Part shown: piece after piece, positions 39,346 to 51,523 of the stretch | How the letters are laid out: every line of letters begins with the position of its first letter | Numbering within the stretch: position 1 is the first letter of the stretch | Assembly: GCA_003439945.1 (NCBI GenBank) | Contig: QVRM01000946.1 | Location: 489,501 to 553,500 of the forward strand | DNA from: Dermanyssus gallinae | Lineage: Eukaryota > Arthropoda > Arachnida > Mesostigmata > Dermanyssidae | DNA length: 64,000 bases | Reading direction: 5' to 3' | Translations under genes and position numbers: made by a program | The notes under the pieces: generated by a model | What the model was told of the DNA's origin: nothing | Database searches by the model: none | What the model saw: only the letters and a program-made list of their open reading frames with translations

Positions 39346-41686
39346 TTGGGAGCTCGCGTTTTCTCGCCGTTAGGACAGATTCGTCGACCTTGCGACGATG
39401 GTCTGGACGATGCGATAATCCACCGCTTCGGCCCTCAAACGCCACGACTCTGTGCGGACCATCCGAATCATGAACGAAAACCAACCCATACAAGCTCGGC
39501 AGTAACCCCCCGTCCTCTCCACCGTTTAAAGCACCGCTCCACCCCTAAATGCGACAGGCTACGGAGCTGCCTGTATTTAGAACGACGTAAAGCGTGGAGA
39601 CGGCATGAGTATGGAAAGAAGCCAGAGAAAGTGAATGTGATCGTGGCGGCGAAAAGATGCGAGAGAGAGAGAGATAGAGACTACAAACAAACAGCAAAAC
39701 TATTCATAGGAAATAGGCCAAAACACCACTTCGTATTCAAGTGCGGAGCACCGCACAGGCAAGCAGACAGAGAGGTACAAACAGCCAGCAGTTAGTTATT
39801 CCGGCATACGTCGGTCGGACGGTAGGAAATACCACCACCATTCAGTAGCAGTGTCACCAGCAAAGCTTCACCCCGTCGTCGTCATCACCATCATCATGAT
39901 TTTAAATGCCGTCGTTGTCTTATTTCTTTTCGAGCAGCAGAGAAAGGATGATCGAGCGCGGAGAGCGCTTCCAGACGTTTCGAGAACCACGTTGCGAACG
40001 TGCGACTGAGAGACACGGCACAAATACACGTCTTGTCGTCATACACGTCCACGTGGCTACAGTGGCTGTGTCGTCGAGGGTCGTGGAACTCGCATTCTGT
40101 CCTCAACGCGAACAACACCAACAGCAAACACAACCACCAGAACGACGCACCGAAAATGTAGATGCCAACAGAGAGAAGAAGAAAAAGAAAAGCTAGGGCA
40201 GTACGAAAATAAAAGAAGATAAAGATCCGATGATGATGATGATGATGGTGGTGGTGATGACGATGCTGATCTATATGGACAGACATGTCCTATAAGTGTA
40301 GAATAGTTACAACGACAAAGTCCACACCGACGTAAGCTATTCGAATGCTACCGTTCCGATTTGTAACGGCTCTTCAACCTCCGCATCCGTAATCGGCCAG
40401 AAAAGAAACAAGAAATAAAAATAAAGAACAAGACGAACAAACATCATTCACAAGAAGAGGGACTACAATACGCAACCAAAGCGGCCACAACGACGTCACG
40501 GCTATTTATTTTAGACGAGCCTAGCACCGCTTTTTGAATCACGCATATAGGTGTGCGTGTTCGACTTGGCATGGTCGCAGGCATGAACAACGCCACCGTG
40601 GTCACCATCATCATAAATAGCAGCATCTGCAACAACAACAACAGCAGCAGCATCAGCAGATGCATCATAGACATGCATCTACAGACAGAGTGCAGTGTAG
40701 AGATGCACGCATCCTTATCACATGTGCACGTGCAACACTTATATATACGAGTGTGATACGCACATGGCACACAAGGTACCTCATAGCCGCTAAAAAGTTG
40801 CGTTTCGTTAGCAGACCAAGAGATGCACTGCAAGCGTGCCGCCGCCTGCACACACACGCGATCTTCCGCCAGCATCTTAGCATATATTCTCTATGGACGG
40901 CTGAAGCTATGTTTGAATTGAATGACTGATTCTGGCTGGCTGATTGCTTAGTGCGTAAATAGCCAAAGACGACGATACCTCATGGAGATTGCATAACGCA
41001 TCGTTCCGTTAGTACTATTATCGTAATTATTATCACCATCATAATTTGTGTTGTTGTTGTTGTTGTAGTATCGATTTTAGTCGTAACGGTTGTCGTTGGT
41101 AGCATTGCTTGTTGCTGTTTCTGTTGTTGTTGTTACCATTGGTGATTTTGTTTAACTACCCACTGTAGTCACACCACAGCGTATTCTTATTCTTGCTTCT
41201 TATTAGGCCCCATTTTTTAGAACACCTAGTTACTCAGACAGTAGTATGTAGCCGTGCCTCAAACTGCTCTTCAGTTGCCGCTTTTCCATACCTTTCTATA
41301 GCAGCAGCAACAACAACCAAAATGATTACTCCACAATTAATTAACAACGGCAGCAGCAGCAGCAGCAGCAGTAACATAACAACGACAACAACAACAGCTG
41401 GTGCAAAAATTACAGAGAGTGTTGTTACACTTCTAATAATTAGTCAAGCAGAGCAGCATGGGCTATCTCGTGTCTCGCCTTTTTGCTCAGCAAAAACAGC
41501 AGCAAGATGGCCTCGTTCTCTGGCAGCACGCGGAGCGAGACGTTTTCATCTTTTCGCGTGCTTTTTCTGTGTTCCGACGAACTGTTATGACGCCGATCAT
41601 CATTACGTCGTCGTCCTCGTGTTCACCGATAGTCGGTCCAACATCAACGCAACCATCGCGCGCCTCCGCGCACTATGATAACAGTA

Positions 41687-41748
<62 letters not shown>

Positions 41749-44700
41749 GGGCCACCATAGACATCTGTACCAGGAGTTTAGTAGGTACCCCACTAAGCGA
41801 TACAACGATGACAGTAAAAACTATAACAATAACCGTATAACGAGAACCAACAACAGGCATACTCATAATAATAGATAGGATAGGATAGAAACTCGTTGCT
41901 GGATGGACACCGTTGCACTTTTACGATTGTGAGAGTGGAAGAATAAACAACAGCAGTTGCTGTTGTCTGTTGTAGCGGTCGCGGAAGCTATGCCACCAAA
42001 TAGCCTACATGGGCACGTCATCAAAAGTCGCATTCTACAACAAGAACAACAATAACAACTACAACAATAACAACAACTACTACAACAACAACAACAACAA
42101 CGATCTACGTTACACAACACCACGTATACTTCCGAGTGACTCTCCGAATTAACTCTCCTAACGTGTTATGGGCCACGTTAAACAACAGTAGCTAAGCGAT
42201 CAAGCACAAACCTGATGTAATGATCTTTTTGACTTTTCTACACGACGACAGCAACAATACGAGCAACTGCAACAACAATAACAACAAATATTTCGATGAT
42301 CTGTTCATCATATACTGTTGGCGTTTTTTTGTTGCTTTCGCCGCTGCCGTCATATCAGTTACTGTTGCATCTTGACAATTAAGGAAACCGCCGGAGAAAA
42401 GAGGCCGTCGGTCAGCAATCAGTCACACAGATAGATAGATAAATAGAAAGGCAGAAACACAGGACACACATATAGATAGATAAATCTAGACAAAATGGAT
42501 AGAGAAAGCGAGATTGCTAGATGAATATAGCGTCTCGTCAACGCGATCTCTCGGTCGAGACTCTCGAGGCAGCCCGATAGCCTGGAGAGCAGGCGAGATG
42601 ATGATCTACTTAGCAGCCTGATCAGGCCAAAGCAGGCGCTACGACGTTAGGCCAGATTGGGAGGCCGGGGCAGGCCGAATCGAGTCGGGCCATCGCCGAC
42701 AATATAGCGGCGTCTACAACGTCATACTGATTAAATTGAGGCAGTGAGAATGAAACAGAGAGACACTTCACGAAAGCAATCAATCGTCGTCTCGAAGTCT
42801 CGAGTGTGAAGACCGCAATTCTCACAATCAGCATCAACGGCCTTCTTTTGATCATTACGATGACGACGAATGATGCTAACGATGACGATAATTATTATTA
42901 TGATTATTATAATCATCATTATCATCATCATGAACACACGTTTTATGATTAATATGGCTTGATTATCCGTCAAGATACGACGACTAATAAACGATCGATC
43001 GTCAAATCGTCGGGGTTGACCCGGGCGAAACCAAAACCACCGCCGAAAACAACTCACCTTTTTCGCGGACGGATGCAGGCCTGCGGCGGTGGCGGCAGCA
43101 GCAGCACGAAACCGAACAGAGGCAAATTCACATACACGGGGATCATACGCCGTCAAGCGAGTAAGAAAGCCATCAATGAATCAATCCATCAATCAAGGGA
43201 ACTGCAATCAATACACACGCGCAGTCGGCACGTGCGCACCTGCGTACAGTTCTGAAGAAGGCCACCGAAGATGTCACCGTCAGTATTGATGATGATGACG
43301 ACGACGACGACGACGATTGTGGTAGTTAGTGGTGATGAAGCTGAAGATGATAAATGATGCCAATGTTGAGAGATAGTCCGTTAGTTAATTAATCCTCTTC
43401 GACTGATTAATGATAATGATGATGATGGTGATGATGATAATGTTGATAAATCAGTGGTACAAGCTTAGACTGTCTGCTGTAGCTCTTCCTTCTTTTCGTC
43501 GTCGAGCGTTGTTTCGTCGCCGACCTGCTGAGCTGTTGTTTTTGTTGTTGATGTTGTTGTTGCAGAACGTTAAGGTAGGACGTTGAGCGTTTGATGCGTT
43601 GACTTGCCTGTCGTCGTTGTCGATGAGTACTCGACTCACTCAGATAGAGTGCGAGAATGCAGGTGCAAATGCGACAACACGTCTACGCGTTTTTGCGCGT
43701 TTCTCCAAACTCCAACACAACCACCACCACCACCAGAAACAATAGCAACACCACCATCAACAACAATACCAACACCAATGCCACAATTCACCAATTCACC
43801 ACTAGCTGCAGTAGCAGCGTCCGTCAATAACGCCTAACTAAACTCTAAGCACGCCACAAAATAAACCACGCAAACTACTGCGGGCTTGGTTACTTGCAGC
43901 GCCTAATGTTGCTGCTGCTGCTGCTGCTGTTTTGGGTTCTTCTGCTTCTCCTCCTGTTTGTGGTGCATACTGCAAGCTTCGTGGCGTCGTCGAATCGAGA
44001 TCGCACTGTGATGAACAATGATGATGGCGGCGACGATGATGATGATGTATCCTGCTTTCTCCTGCTTCCTTTTGGCTGACCAACTGCTCCTGCTGCTCAA
44101 CGTCCCGTCCCGTCCGTCCGTGCGTCCGAGCGTCCGTCCAACCAACAGTTCGTCCTGCACAAACGAGAAAAATTCAGTCAGACCGACAGCCAGAAAGACA
44201 GACCGAGAAACCTAGCGACACAGACAGACAGACAGAGAGAGAGAGAGAGAAAGAGAGACAGAGATTGATATAGAGCGATCTCGAACGGCGACCTTCTGGT
44301 CGAGGTTGTTGTATTCGTTCGCAGCAGCAGCAGCAACAACAACAACAACAACAACAGCAGCACTAGCAGCGGCGGTAATAGTCAGTACATGTGTCTGATG
44401 TCCGAGTGTATCAACAATATGGATGATGATGCTGATGATGATAATGATGATGCTAACCAGACGACAGACTACTCGATTCAACTCGACGACGCACTCGGCC
44501 CCATACGACCACCGCCGGTAGCAGAAATGATGCAGAGAGTACGGAGAGACACAGCGAAATAGAGAGAGAGCGAGAGAGAGAGAGGGTGGGCGATGGAGGT
44601 TGATCGGGCGTCTGCCTTTGTATCTGTCTGTAAGTCCGTTCTCGGTTGTTGTGGTTGTTGTGGTTGATGTTGATGCTGTTGTTGTTATTGTTGTTGTTGT

Positions 44701-44845
44701 GGTTGGGATGTTGGTCGTGTGATCTAGGATCTTCAGAGCTGGTAGAGGCGATTGGAGGAGAAACGCGAGGTCTGCAAGAGCAGCAGATGCGGCTGCTGCT
44801 GCTGTTGTTGTTGTTGTTGTGGTTGGCGCTTTTTATTGTTGTCGC

Positions 44846-44876
<31 letters not shown>

Positions 44877-46860
44877 GATGTTCTGGTTGTTACTGTTGCC
44901 ACCGTGTTTGTTTTAATAGAGAGAGTGTGGTAGTTATTCCTCCTCGTTCTTATAATTCTTCCCCTTCGTTTCTTTTTCTTCTGGTACGACAAAAGCGTAA
45001 GTGCGTGTTATTGTTGTTGTTGTTGGGTCGTTGCAGGTGCCTGCCGGCTGCTCTAATAGGACGACCTCCGTAGGACTCGTCAGACCAACTCTATCACCAT
45101 TTTACGACGGCCATCATGAGTACAGCTGCTGTAGCAGCAGCAGCAACAACAACGACAACATCATCCAGAAAAAAAAAACACAGCAACAGCAACAACGATA
45201 ACGACGACGAAAACTACAGCAGCAGGAACCCCGGGACAACCGATTTGCTGTTAAGAGCGCTTATGAACACGCCACTGTTACTATTGTTGTTGTTGTTGTG
45301 GTTGTTGATTTTGTTGTTATATGATGATGATGCTACTGCTATTTTAGAGAGAGGCAGGAGAGAGAGAGCGAGAGGAAGGCAACAACAAAAACGATTGTTG
45401 TTGTTATTGTTGTTGTTGGAGATGATGGTGGTGACACAGTCGTTCTCCGTCAATCTTTGGCCGTCCGTCGACGAAGTTGTGGCGACAAATAAACAAATAA
45501 ATCGACTCACGTCGCAATACGCGAATACGAAGAAGCGTAGCCGTATTTCGTCGTCGAAGAAGAATGCATGCGGTCTCGTAGTCGCTTGTCTCGGGTGTCT
45601 CGGAGTCTCGCCGGGAACAGCCTGTGCAGGACGGCGATGCCGCAGCAGCAGCAGCAGCAGTTGCTTTGGCCACGCACGCGACCACCGCGAAATCAAGAAA
45701 CAGAAATCAAGCCAAGACAAATCTCACGATCTCGATCAGCGCCAACCACACTCAACAAACAAACAAACACTGTTTTTGTTGTTGCTGTTGTTGTTGGTGG
45801 TGGTGGTGTTGCTGCTGCTGCTGCTGATGCGGTTGCAGATGCCAGTCAATCAGACCATACAGATGAACAGAAACAACGGCAACAGAACTCTCGGCTGGTC
45901 GACTTGCGTTTAGTTTGCCGTTGGGGTCCCGCCGGTCGCGATCAACGCGAATAGCAGCTGCAGCATCAGCACAAGCAGTGAACGAAGGAGTTTATGTTGA
46001 TCTATGTAGAGTCTCACATAGGCAGAAGCACAATAATAGCAGAACAGCAGCGACACCAGCAGAAGTAAGGGCCAATAGTGGTCGTGCTGGGGTAGTCGAG
46101 GTACAGAGTTGAACCACCGATTGATGGTGGGGGTGGTGTTGGAGGTTACTCGAGATGTTGCTCACACTGCTGAGTACAATGATGACGCTGATGGTGGTGA
46201 TGCTGTTGCTGCTTCTTCTGCTGATAACACGGCGGCTCTAATACGCCGCGGCTGCCGAGATACACATCCATACCGTCTTCTTCAGTGTCAGCATCTATTC
46301 TATCCGTCGAAACAGTACTGGAAGTAGCCAACCGTCGGTTTCAGTGGTAGTAGTAGTAGTAGTAGTAGAAGTAACAGCAGAAGCAATAGAACCGTAGCAG
46401 CAGTAGAACCGCTTCACGCACAGCAGATGCGGCGCGTCGTTTGTTTATTGTTCAGACATAGACACATTGACACACACACGCGCCCAGAGACAGAAACACG
46501 CTGACACCCCGGCACATTTACATATATATATATAGAGAGATTTCGATTTATATATACATACAACAGACTCTAGACACACACACATGCAGGCCAGTATACA
46601 CAGTAAAGGTGTAGTGGTGGTGGTGGTGGTGGTGTTTGTAGTAATAGTAGCAGTAGTAGTAGTAGTAGTAGTAGTGATGGTATAATTAATCGAGTTTGTT
46701 GTTGTGCATCAACATATCGTATCGTAACGACGATCATTCGTGTCGTCGTCGTCGTTGTCGTGTTGATTGCCTGCCTGCTTGCTTGCTTACTATTATTGCT
46801 GGCTGCTGCTGCTGCTGTTGCTGGCTGGTTGGACTGCGCTAGCAACGATCGTCGTTAACT
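39346..46860. other. Triplet-repeat-rich stretch, no gene recognised
   Basis: GAT/GGT run (40,230-40,262), CAG/CAA runs (41,350-41,400; 42,028-42,100; 44,320-44,362), (TA)n at 41,689-41,745, GATA (42,428-42,482), GAT runs (43,288-43,440), GCT (43,909-43,930), GA (44,232-44,265; 44,562-44,585), TGT/GTT runs (44,640-44,905; 45,010-45,030; 45,275-45,320; 45,385-45,420; 45,770-45,830), AGT (46,343-46,370; 46,638-46,675), (TA)n at 46,522-46,534. The 265-codon plus frame (45,116-45,913) and the 179-codon minus frame (44,453-44,992) are products of these runs. Confidence 0.55.
41689..41745. repeat. (TA)n microsatellite
   Basis: 57 bp of pure TA. Confidence 0.95.
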
Positions 46861-47532
46861 AACGCCTAACGAGAGAGAGCGAGATGCCCTTCGCTTCTTT
46901 TGCGCTCCCTCTCTCGTTTACTTCTTGCACTTTTGATATCAGATTTGCTTCGCTCTCTCCTCTCACCTCCAACGCTGCCGCTGCCGCCGCCACCGCCGCT
47001 AGAAAACAGTCAACAGCGGCGTAACAATAACATTGCGCGCAGCTGCCGCCGCCGCTAAACTCGTAATAGTCTCACAAAACGTACCACAGACTGTACCCGG
47101 TACCCGGCTACAACCGCCGTCGCCACCGCCGCCGTCGCCGCTGCTGCTGCTGTTGCCGGTCGTGGTGGTAGTGACGGCTGCGGCTGCAGCGGCCGCCGAT
47201 CATCGCGGCGCTTCTACTTACAGACTCACTCTTACAGTAGCAGCTGCAGCAGGCGCGGAGCAGCTGCTTAGAGAAGGCAGCCGCGCACAGAAAAAAGGTA
47301 TCAATCGTACCACACTACTACTACTATGATGTCGCTACGTCCGCCGCCACCGCCGCTGCTGCTGCCGCCGCCGCCACCACAGACGATTCGGACCACGACG
47401 AATAGTACCACATCCCACCACAAGCACAGGCGCACGCATGGCTTTGATCTCCGTCGTCGTCGACTACCCGCCGCTTTGGCCGACCGCCGCCGCCGCCGCC
47501 AATACCGTTGTGGTACTAATGTGGTATGAGAG
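46861..47532. other. GC-rich CCG/CTG triplet region
   Basis: Many short CCG, CGC and CTG runs and GAGA motifs (46,870-46,883; 46,908-46,916). Frames read poly-Pro/Leu/Ala (e.g. 47,033-47,329) and are not convincing as genes. It could be a CpG-rich regulatory or 5' UTR region; nothing in the sequence decides this. Confidence 0.35.
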
Positions 47533-48431
47533 GGGGACCGAAGCGACGCGACATGAGAAAGAGACTATTGTTGTCTCTGCGAGTGTGTGTGGTACCCCAA
47601 CGTTCCACACCCGCGCGCTCTCGCCATCTCTAACGCGCGCGCTGTCTCTTTCACTCTCTCTCTCGCTCGCACGTTCTCTCTCTCTCTCGGAGGAGGAGGA
47701 GGATATTGATGACAACACATGACGGCCAGACGACGTAAACAGCGGCAAACGCTGCAGCGGCGCCGTAAGCGGTAACGTTCGAGTACGGTCGAAGAGTGGG
47801 TAAATTCCAACCCAAGGCTAGTCAGCCCATCGTTGTATTTAGAAATACGACTATGTGAAGCAATGTGAAAAACAGTTTCGTGCACGTTAAATCTTGGCTG
47901 AGAGTCAGGCCGAAAACTTTACTTTAGTTGCATTAGAAACACACGTCAAAAAAACGGACGTCTATTCGCCGTCTCTGCTGCTGCTGCTGTTGCGTACCGT
48001 ACCATTCTCAGACCGTTCGTCTACTTGTTTTGTTGTCTCTCTCTCTCTCTCCTTAGCGCTCGGAATGGTAGTATCGACGACATTATTCTCTCCATCTTTG
48101 TATATATAATATATATGTATACATACATTGCGTTTATTTTCTCCTGTGTATATATACTATAGTACATAGTCTACTACGGCGTTTCTGAGAGAGCGGCTTC
48201 TAAACACAGCAAGCAGAGCGAGTCATGATCGATTTGTACCTCTCGCCTTGAGAACCTAGCTTAAATCCAAAGCCGTAGACACGGCCGCTAATTTAGCGGG
48301 CGGGCAATGGCCGACGAAAGTGGCGCCAAAATTCGAGTTTGCTTCGCCGATTGAACAATGCCGCGCGACACCGGCAAACAGAACGAATTGCTAAGCTAAT
48401 TAGTTTAGTATCTCCAAAGAGCTCCAAGAGA

Positions 48432-48473
<42 letters not shown>

Positions 48474-48649
48474 TCAGATACCAAACGTAGTTTTATGGAA
48501 AAAATTGCGAATGGCAAATTATTATGGTTTCGAACAAATAATGACATTTTATCAAATAGAGTCAATTTACACAGACACAGATGAATTAATTAACATCCCC
48601 ACGGATATTTTTGAATTGCCACACAAAAAGACTCACAGAGGAGAAACAA
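47533..48649. other. No gene recognised
   Basis: CT/GA runs (47,643-47,690), the truncated SINE, a CTG run (47,978-47,992), CT (48,030-48,050) and (TA)n at 48,433-48,473. Confidence 0.5.
47833..47920 (+). mobile_element. 5'-truncated SINE, copy 3
   Basis: Plus-oriented 3' part of the same SINE family: gaagcaatgtgaaaaacag, then gttaaatcttggctgagag and ccgaaaa. The tRNA-like head with the A and B boxes is missing, as in 5'-truncated reverse transcription. Confidence 0.75.
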
Positions 48650-49760
48650 CCAGGTAGCGCGCTTCATTCATGCGATAGCTGGCACAATAGAGAATGAGAC
48701 CTGAGTTTCTTTTTATCATTGGCAGCAGCACAAATACTGTGGCTCGATTTAGTTGCCTTCTCCATTTAGGCACCAAAGGAAATACTATATCCGCCATATT
48801 TTAGAGAGAGGTAGGACCACAAAAACTCTCGGCGGAGTAAACCACGGTTTTGTAGGCAAGCGTGGCCACTCTGAGTTGCAATAACGGCATAGCCTTTTGG
48901 CATCAATTCAGCTATGTGAGAATGGCAAGATAAATGCTCATGCCATACTAAGCCGAGACACATCACCGATATACTGCTGTATTGGCACCTAGTCGAAAAC
49001 TATTGAAGCAGCCTTCTAGCAAGTCGAGATATTGGTTTGGTTACATTTAATCTGTATTCATTAAAAAAACGTTGACAACATTTTGAACCAACTCGATTAA
49101 AGTGTCAATACAACGAGAAACGTTAGCCGGGTCGAGCCGAGATAAGACTGCTGTGTCGTCGGCAAAACCTGTCGCCTTTCCCAGGTTATCGTGTTTATTT
49201 TTTTAAGGGTATAAAGTTTAGTATTATCAGAAACATGAGATTGCCAAGCACAGAGCTCTGCGGAGTCCTCAAGCCAACAAGCTGCCAAGTGAATTGAATA
49301 GGGGTCCAACTCCTACAGACTGAGTTCTTTCTTCAAGATAAAATTAAACCAGCTAATTAATTGTTCGTGAACGTGTACCCCGAGTGAGTAAACATCCGGG
49401 TAAACGGTCCGTGGTTAGGACAACTGAAGCCAGACGCTATGTCCAGAAACACGAGTAAGCAAGGCTGGTCAAATTCGGCCGAGTCAACCACATGCTGTCC
49501 CCTCCCCGTTAACTATGCCCAATATTATTTTCACCTATACAACCCGGTTGTGGGGGACGACAGGAGGTGTGAGGGGTTTAGCAGTCAGTAAGTCAATGTT
49601 CTTCAAAGAACGAGTTAAGCTCTGTAGCACTAACTTTTCAACTAAAGACCTTTCAATTACATTCAGCAACTGAGATAAGGCAGTAGCCAAACGTAATACA
49701 TCGATCTCTTTTATTACCCTTGTATAATGATGGCATTTGGCGTTGGTAGATCTCAAGCAT
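48650..49760 (-). mobile_element. Degenerate LINE with FADD reverse transcriptase
   Basis: Reading the minus strand from 49,760 downward across several frameshifts and stops gives non-LTR reverse-transcriptase landmarks in the right order. There is a stretch like the fingers/palm entry (VIERSLVEKLV, 49,535-49,756); motif A as FLDIASGFS (about 49,430-49,455); the substrate-loop motif as SSVLGNLMF (about 49,232-49,275); the catalytic motif C as FADDTAVLS (FADD at 49,155-49,166); and a post-RT block with HEHLS and HIAELMPKGY (48,766-48,966). FADD with this spacing is usual for Jockey/CR1-like elements; the clade is inferred. The copy is dead. SINEs lie directly upstream on the same strand. Confidence 0.75.
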
Positions 49761-49787
49761 TTGGAATATATCTAAAAAAATACTTTC

Positions 49788-49973
49788 TGGGCTGACCCTC
49801 CAAGTCAAGATTTAACGTCCATGGGACTGCTTTTCGCATTGCTTCGCAGACGGACCTCCATAAATACAAATGCGCAAATGCGGTGGGTGGGGCTCGAACC
49901 CGCGCACCTGCTATGTGTCTCCTCGGGTCGCGAGGCGCAGACGAATGCACCTACCACGCCACCGGGCTCGACA
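49788..49973 (-). mobile_element. tRNA-derived SINE, copy 4 (first of a tandem pair)
   Basis: Full-length minus-oriented copy with a perfect B box (plus-strand ggctcgaacc at 49,891-49,900). It is flanked by tggaatatatctaa at 49,762-49,775 and again at 49,976-49,989, a clear target-site duplication. Confidence 0.82.
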
Positions 49974-49991
49974 TCTGGAATATATCTAAGT

Positions 49992-50178
49992 AAAGTTTTC
50001 GGGCTGTCTCTCAGCCAAGAAATTAACGTCCACGGAACTGTTTTTCACATTGCTTCATAGACGGACACCCCCATAAATACAAATGTGCAACGGTGCGGCG
50101 GTCGAACCCGCGCACCTAGCTGTCTCCTCCGGTTGCAAGGCCCATGCGAATGCACCTACCACGCCACCGGGTTCGACA
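49992..50178 (-). mobile_element. tRNA-derived SINE, copy 5 (second of a tandem pair)
   Basis: Second minus-oriented copy immediately after copy 4. The B box is damaged (plus strand cggtcgaacc). It is flanked on the left by the 49,976-49,989 copy of tggaatatatcta and on the right by a third copy at 50,181-50,193. Confidence 0.82.
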
Positions 50179-50259
50179 TCTGGAATATATCTAGAAAACG
50201 CATAATAGAGACGTTGAAAATGCGCGTTCTGTCCCGTTTGAATTTCCGCGCGCACACAC

Positions 50260-50541
50260 TTCTATAAAGCTGCTGCTATGGTTGTTGATGCTGTTGTTGC
50301 TGTTGTTATTGTTGTGATTCTACAGTTGTTCTTTACCAGCAGCGGCAGCAGCAGCAGCAGCGAGAGACTAGATTCTACCGGACGTCTGTCTGTTGAGTCT
50401 GGTGGGACCATTGCAAGGACTTCAGCGACGACGACCCGACGTGAAGGACGTTGAGCTGAGCGTTTTTCTCTCTGGGTGTGCGTGTGACGATTTTCGACAT
50501 TTGGCTGCCGACTTGTGCTGCTGAAATCGGATCGTGTCAGG
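50260..50541 (+). other. Presumed 5' UTR and promoter-proximal region of COX7A
   Basis: Between the SINE pair and the COX7A ATG. It contains a GTT/GCT-rich run (50272-50316), a CAG run (50338-50362) and then about 170 bases of non-repetitive DNA. I find no convincing TATA box. The position of the transcription start is inferred, not seen. Confidence 0.3.
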
Positions 50542-50606
50542 ATGAATTGCAGTCGTGCTACGGTGAAGACGGTGGTGCCGTTTCTGACTCGGCACACCTC
50601 AGACAA
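50542..50606 (+). CDS. COX7A: COX7A coding exon 1 (mitochondrial presequence)
   Basis: First coding exon of cytochrome c oxidase subunit 7A. It starts at an ATG and encodes about 21 residues beginning MNCSRATVKTVV, basic and hydroxylated with no acidic residue until near the end, as expected of a mitochondrial targeting presequence. The exon ends with two bases (aa) before a GTGCGT donor; exon 2 begins with one spare base, so the split codon becomes AAG (Lys) and the frame continues without a gap. Presequences are poorly conserved, so this exon is placed by its phase, its donor and its targeting-peptide character rather than by homology. A different upstream exon remains possible. Confidence 0.7.
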
Positions 50607-51103
50607 GTGCGTAGACGGAGACGACCTTCGAGATCCTTCGAGATAGATAGATAGATAGATAGGGAGATGGCACCTCTATTATTCGGCGTATATCAATCAT
50701 GTCTTTTGCTTAGGATCGAACAACTCAACTTCATGGCTATCTATCTATCTATCCAGGTGTTTTAGGTCGAAGAACTGAATTCAACCGCTCGCTGGGCTGT
50801 ATCGACGCAGTTTTCGCAGTATTTCGAACGCAAATCAGTATGTGTTGTCGACATGTCACAGGCACAGCATGTAGGTCGTCGCGAAATTTAGCGAGAGATG
50901 TCACAGAGGTCATCGGAAGCTGCTTCTCATCGTACCTATGTTGCAGGCTGTTTGGCACAACATAGGGGCGGCAATGCAGCACAGCGAGCGGTTTAATTAA
51001 GCGGTTCAATCAATCTATATATATATATATATAACGGCTGTGCGTATTGCCCAAAGGAGATTAACTCTTACTCGTGCTTTGTCGGCGTGTGTAGGGCACA
51101 GAC

Positions 51104-51168
51104 AAACTATTTGCATTTGTGCTTATAGGTGTGAGTCTATCACTCGTTTCTAAATTAATGATTAGACC
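51104..51168 (-). mobile_element. LINE reverse-transcriptase fragment, minus strand, in COX7A intron 1
   Basis: The minus strand of about 51,064-51,300 is open and reads GLIINLETS followed by ANSLSV. This fits the block downstream of the RT catalytic motif (GL.IN..KT) of non-LTR elements. The listed 65 bases are the best-matching part of an inverted repeat with 51,364-51,428: 52 of 65 positions agree without gaps by my manual alignment. The RT assignment rests on this short motif and on the second copy keeping the same peptide. Confidence 0.5.
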
Positions 51169-51363
51169 AAAACCATTTGATTCCATCCAGGGTGGAAGAC
51201 TTTCACGCACAAATTGGTAGCTAACGAACACAGTATTATTGGAAACGATTGCAGAGTTTTTATTTGAAAATGTCTGCCCCAACTTATCTATATTTGATAT
51301 CGTGCTGTATATATATATATATATACAAAAAGTTTGTGCGTCTTTCCTCCTCAAGCCTCTATT

Positions 51364-51428
51364 GGCCTAATTATTAATTTAGAAACAAGTTAGAGGACTA
51401 CACTTATAAGCTCAAGTGCAAATAGCTT
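51364..51428 (+). mobile_element. LINE reverse-transcriptase fragment, plus strand, in COX7A intron 1
   Basis: Plus-strand partner of the fragment at 51,104-51,168. It encodes the same peptide pattern, GLIINLETS then ANSLSV, with a TAG stop between. Similarity fades on both sides. The two are best explained as separate insertions or fragments of one LINE family in opposite orientation. Confidence 0.5.
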
Positions 51429-51475
51429 ATCCGTTGCCGAAACACTTAATTTGCTGTGGGCAGTATGCACACTAC

Positions 51476-51476
<1 letters not shown>

Positions 51477-51516
<40 letters not shown>
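51477..51516. repeat. (TA)n microsatellite, last sizeable one in the window
   Basis: 40 bp of pure TA within COX7A intron 1. No array of 18 bp or more is seen after this point. Confidence 0.95.

Positions 51517-51523
<7 letters not shown>

Noticed and set aside
39256..39795. 179-codon plus-strand frame
   Set aside because: It is basic and irregular, overlaps a more protein-like minus-strand frame, and has no recognisable motif.
44453..44992. 179-codon minus-strand frame rich in Thr and Asn
   Set aside because: It translates GTT/TTG microsatellites of the plus strand; the flanking parts show no protein-like segment.
45116..45913. 265-codon plus-strand open frame, the longest in the window
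   Set aside because: It is built almost entirely from CAG/CAA/TTG/GTT runs; homopolymer-like Leu, Val, Ala and Ser/Asn tracts alternate, and no domain is recognisable.
50607..50760. GATA and CTAT runs as a functional GATA-factor site cluster
   Set aside because: Pure tetranucleotide microsatellites; no evidence beyond the repeat itself.
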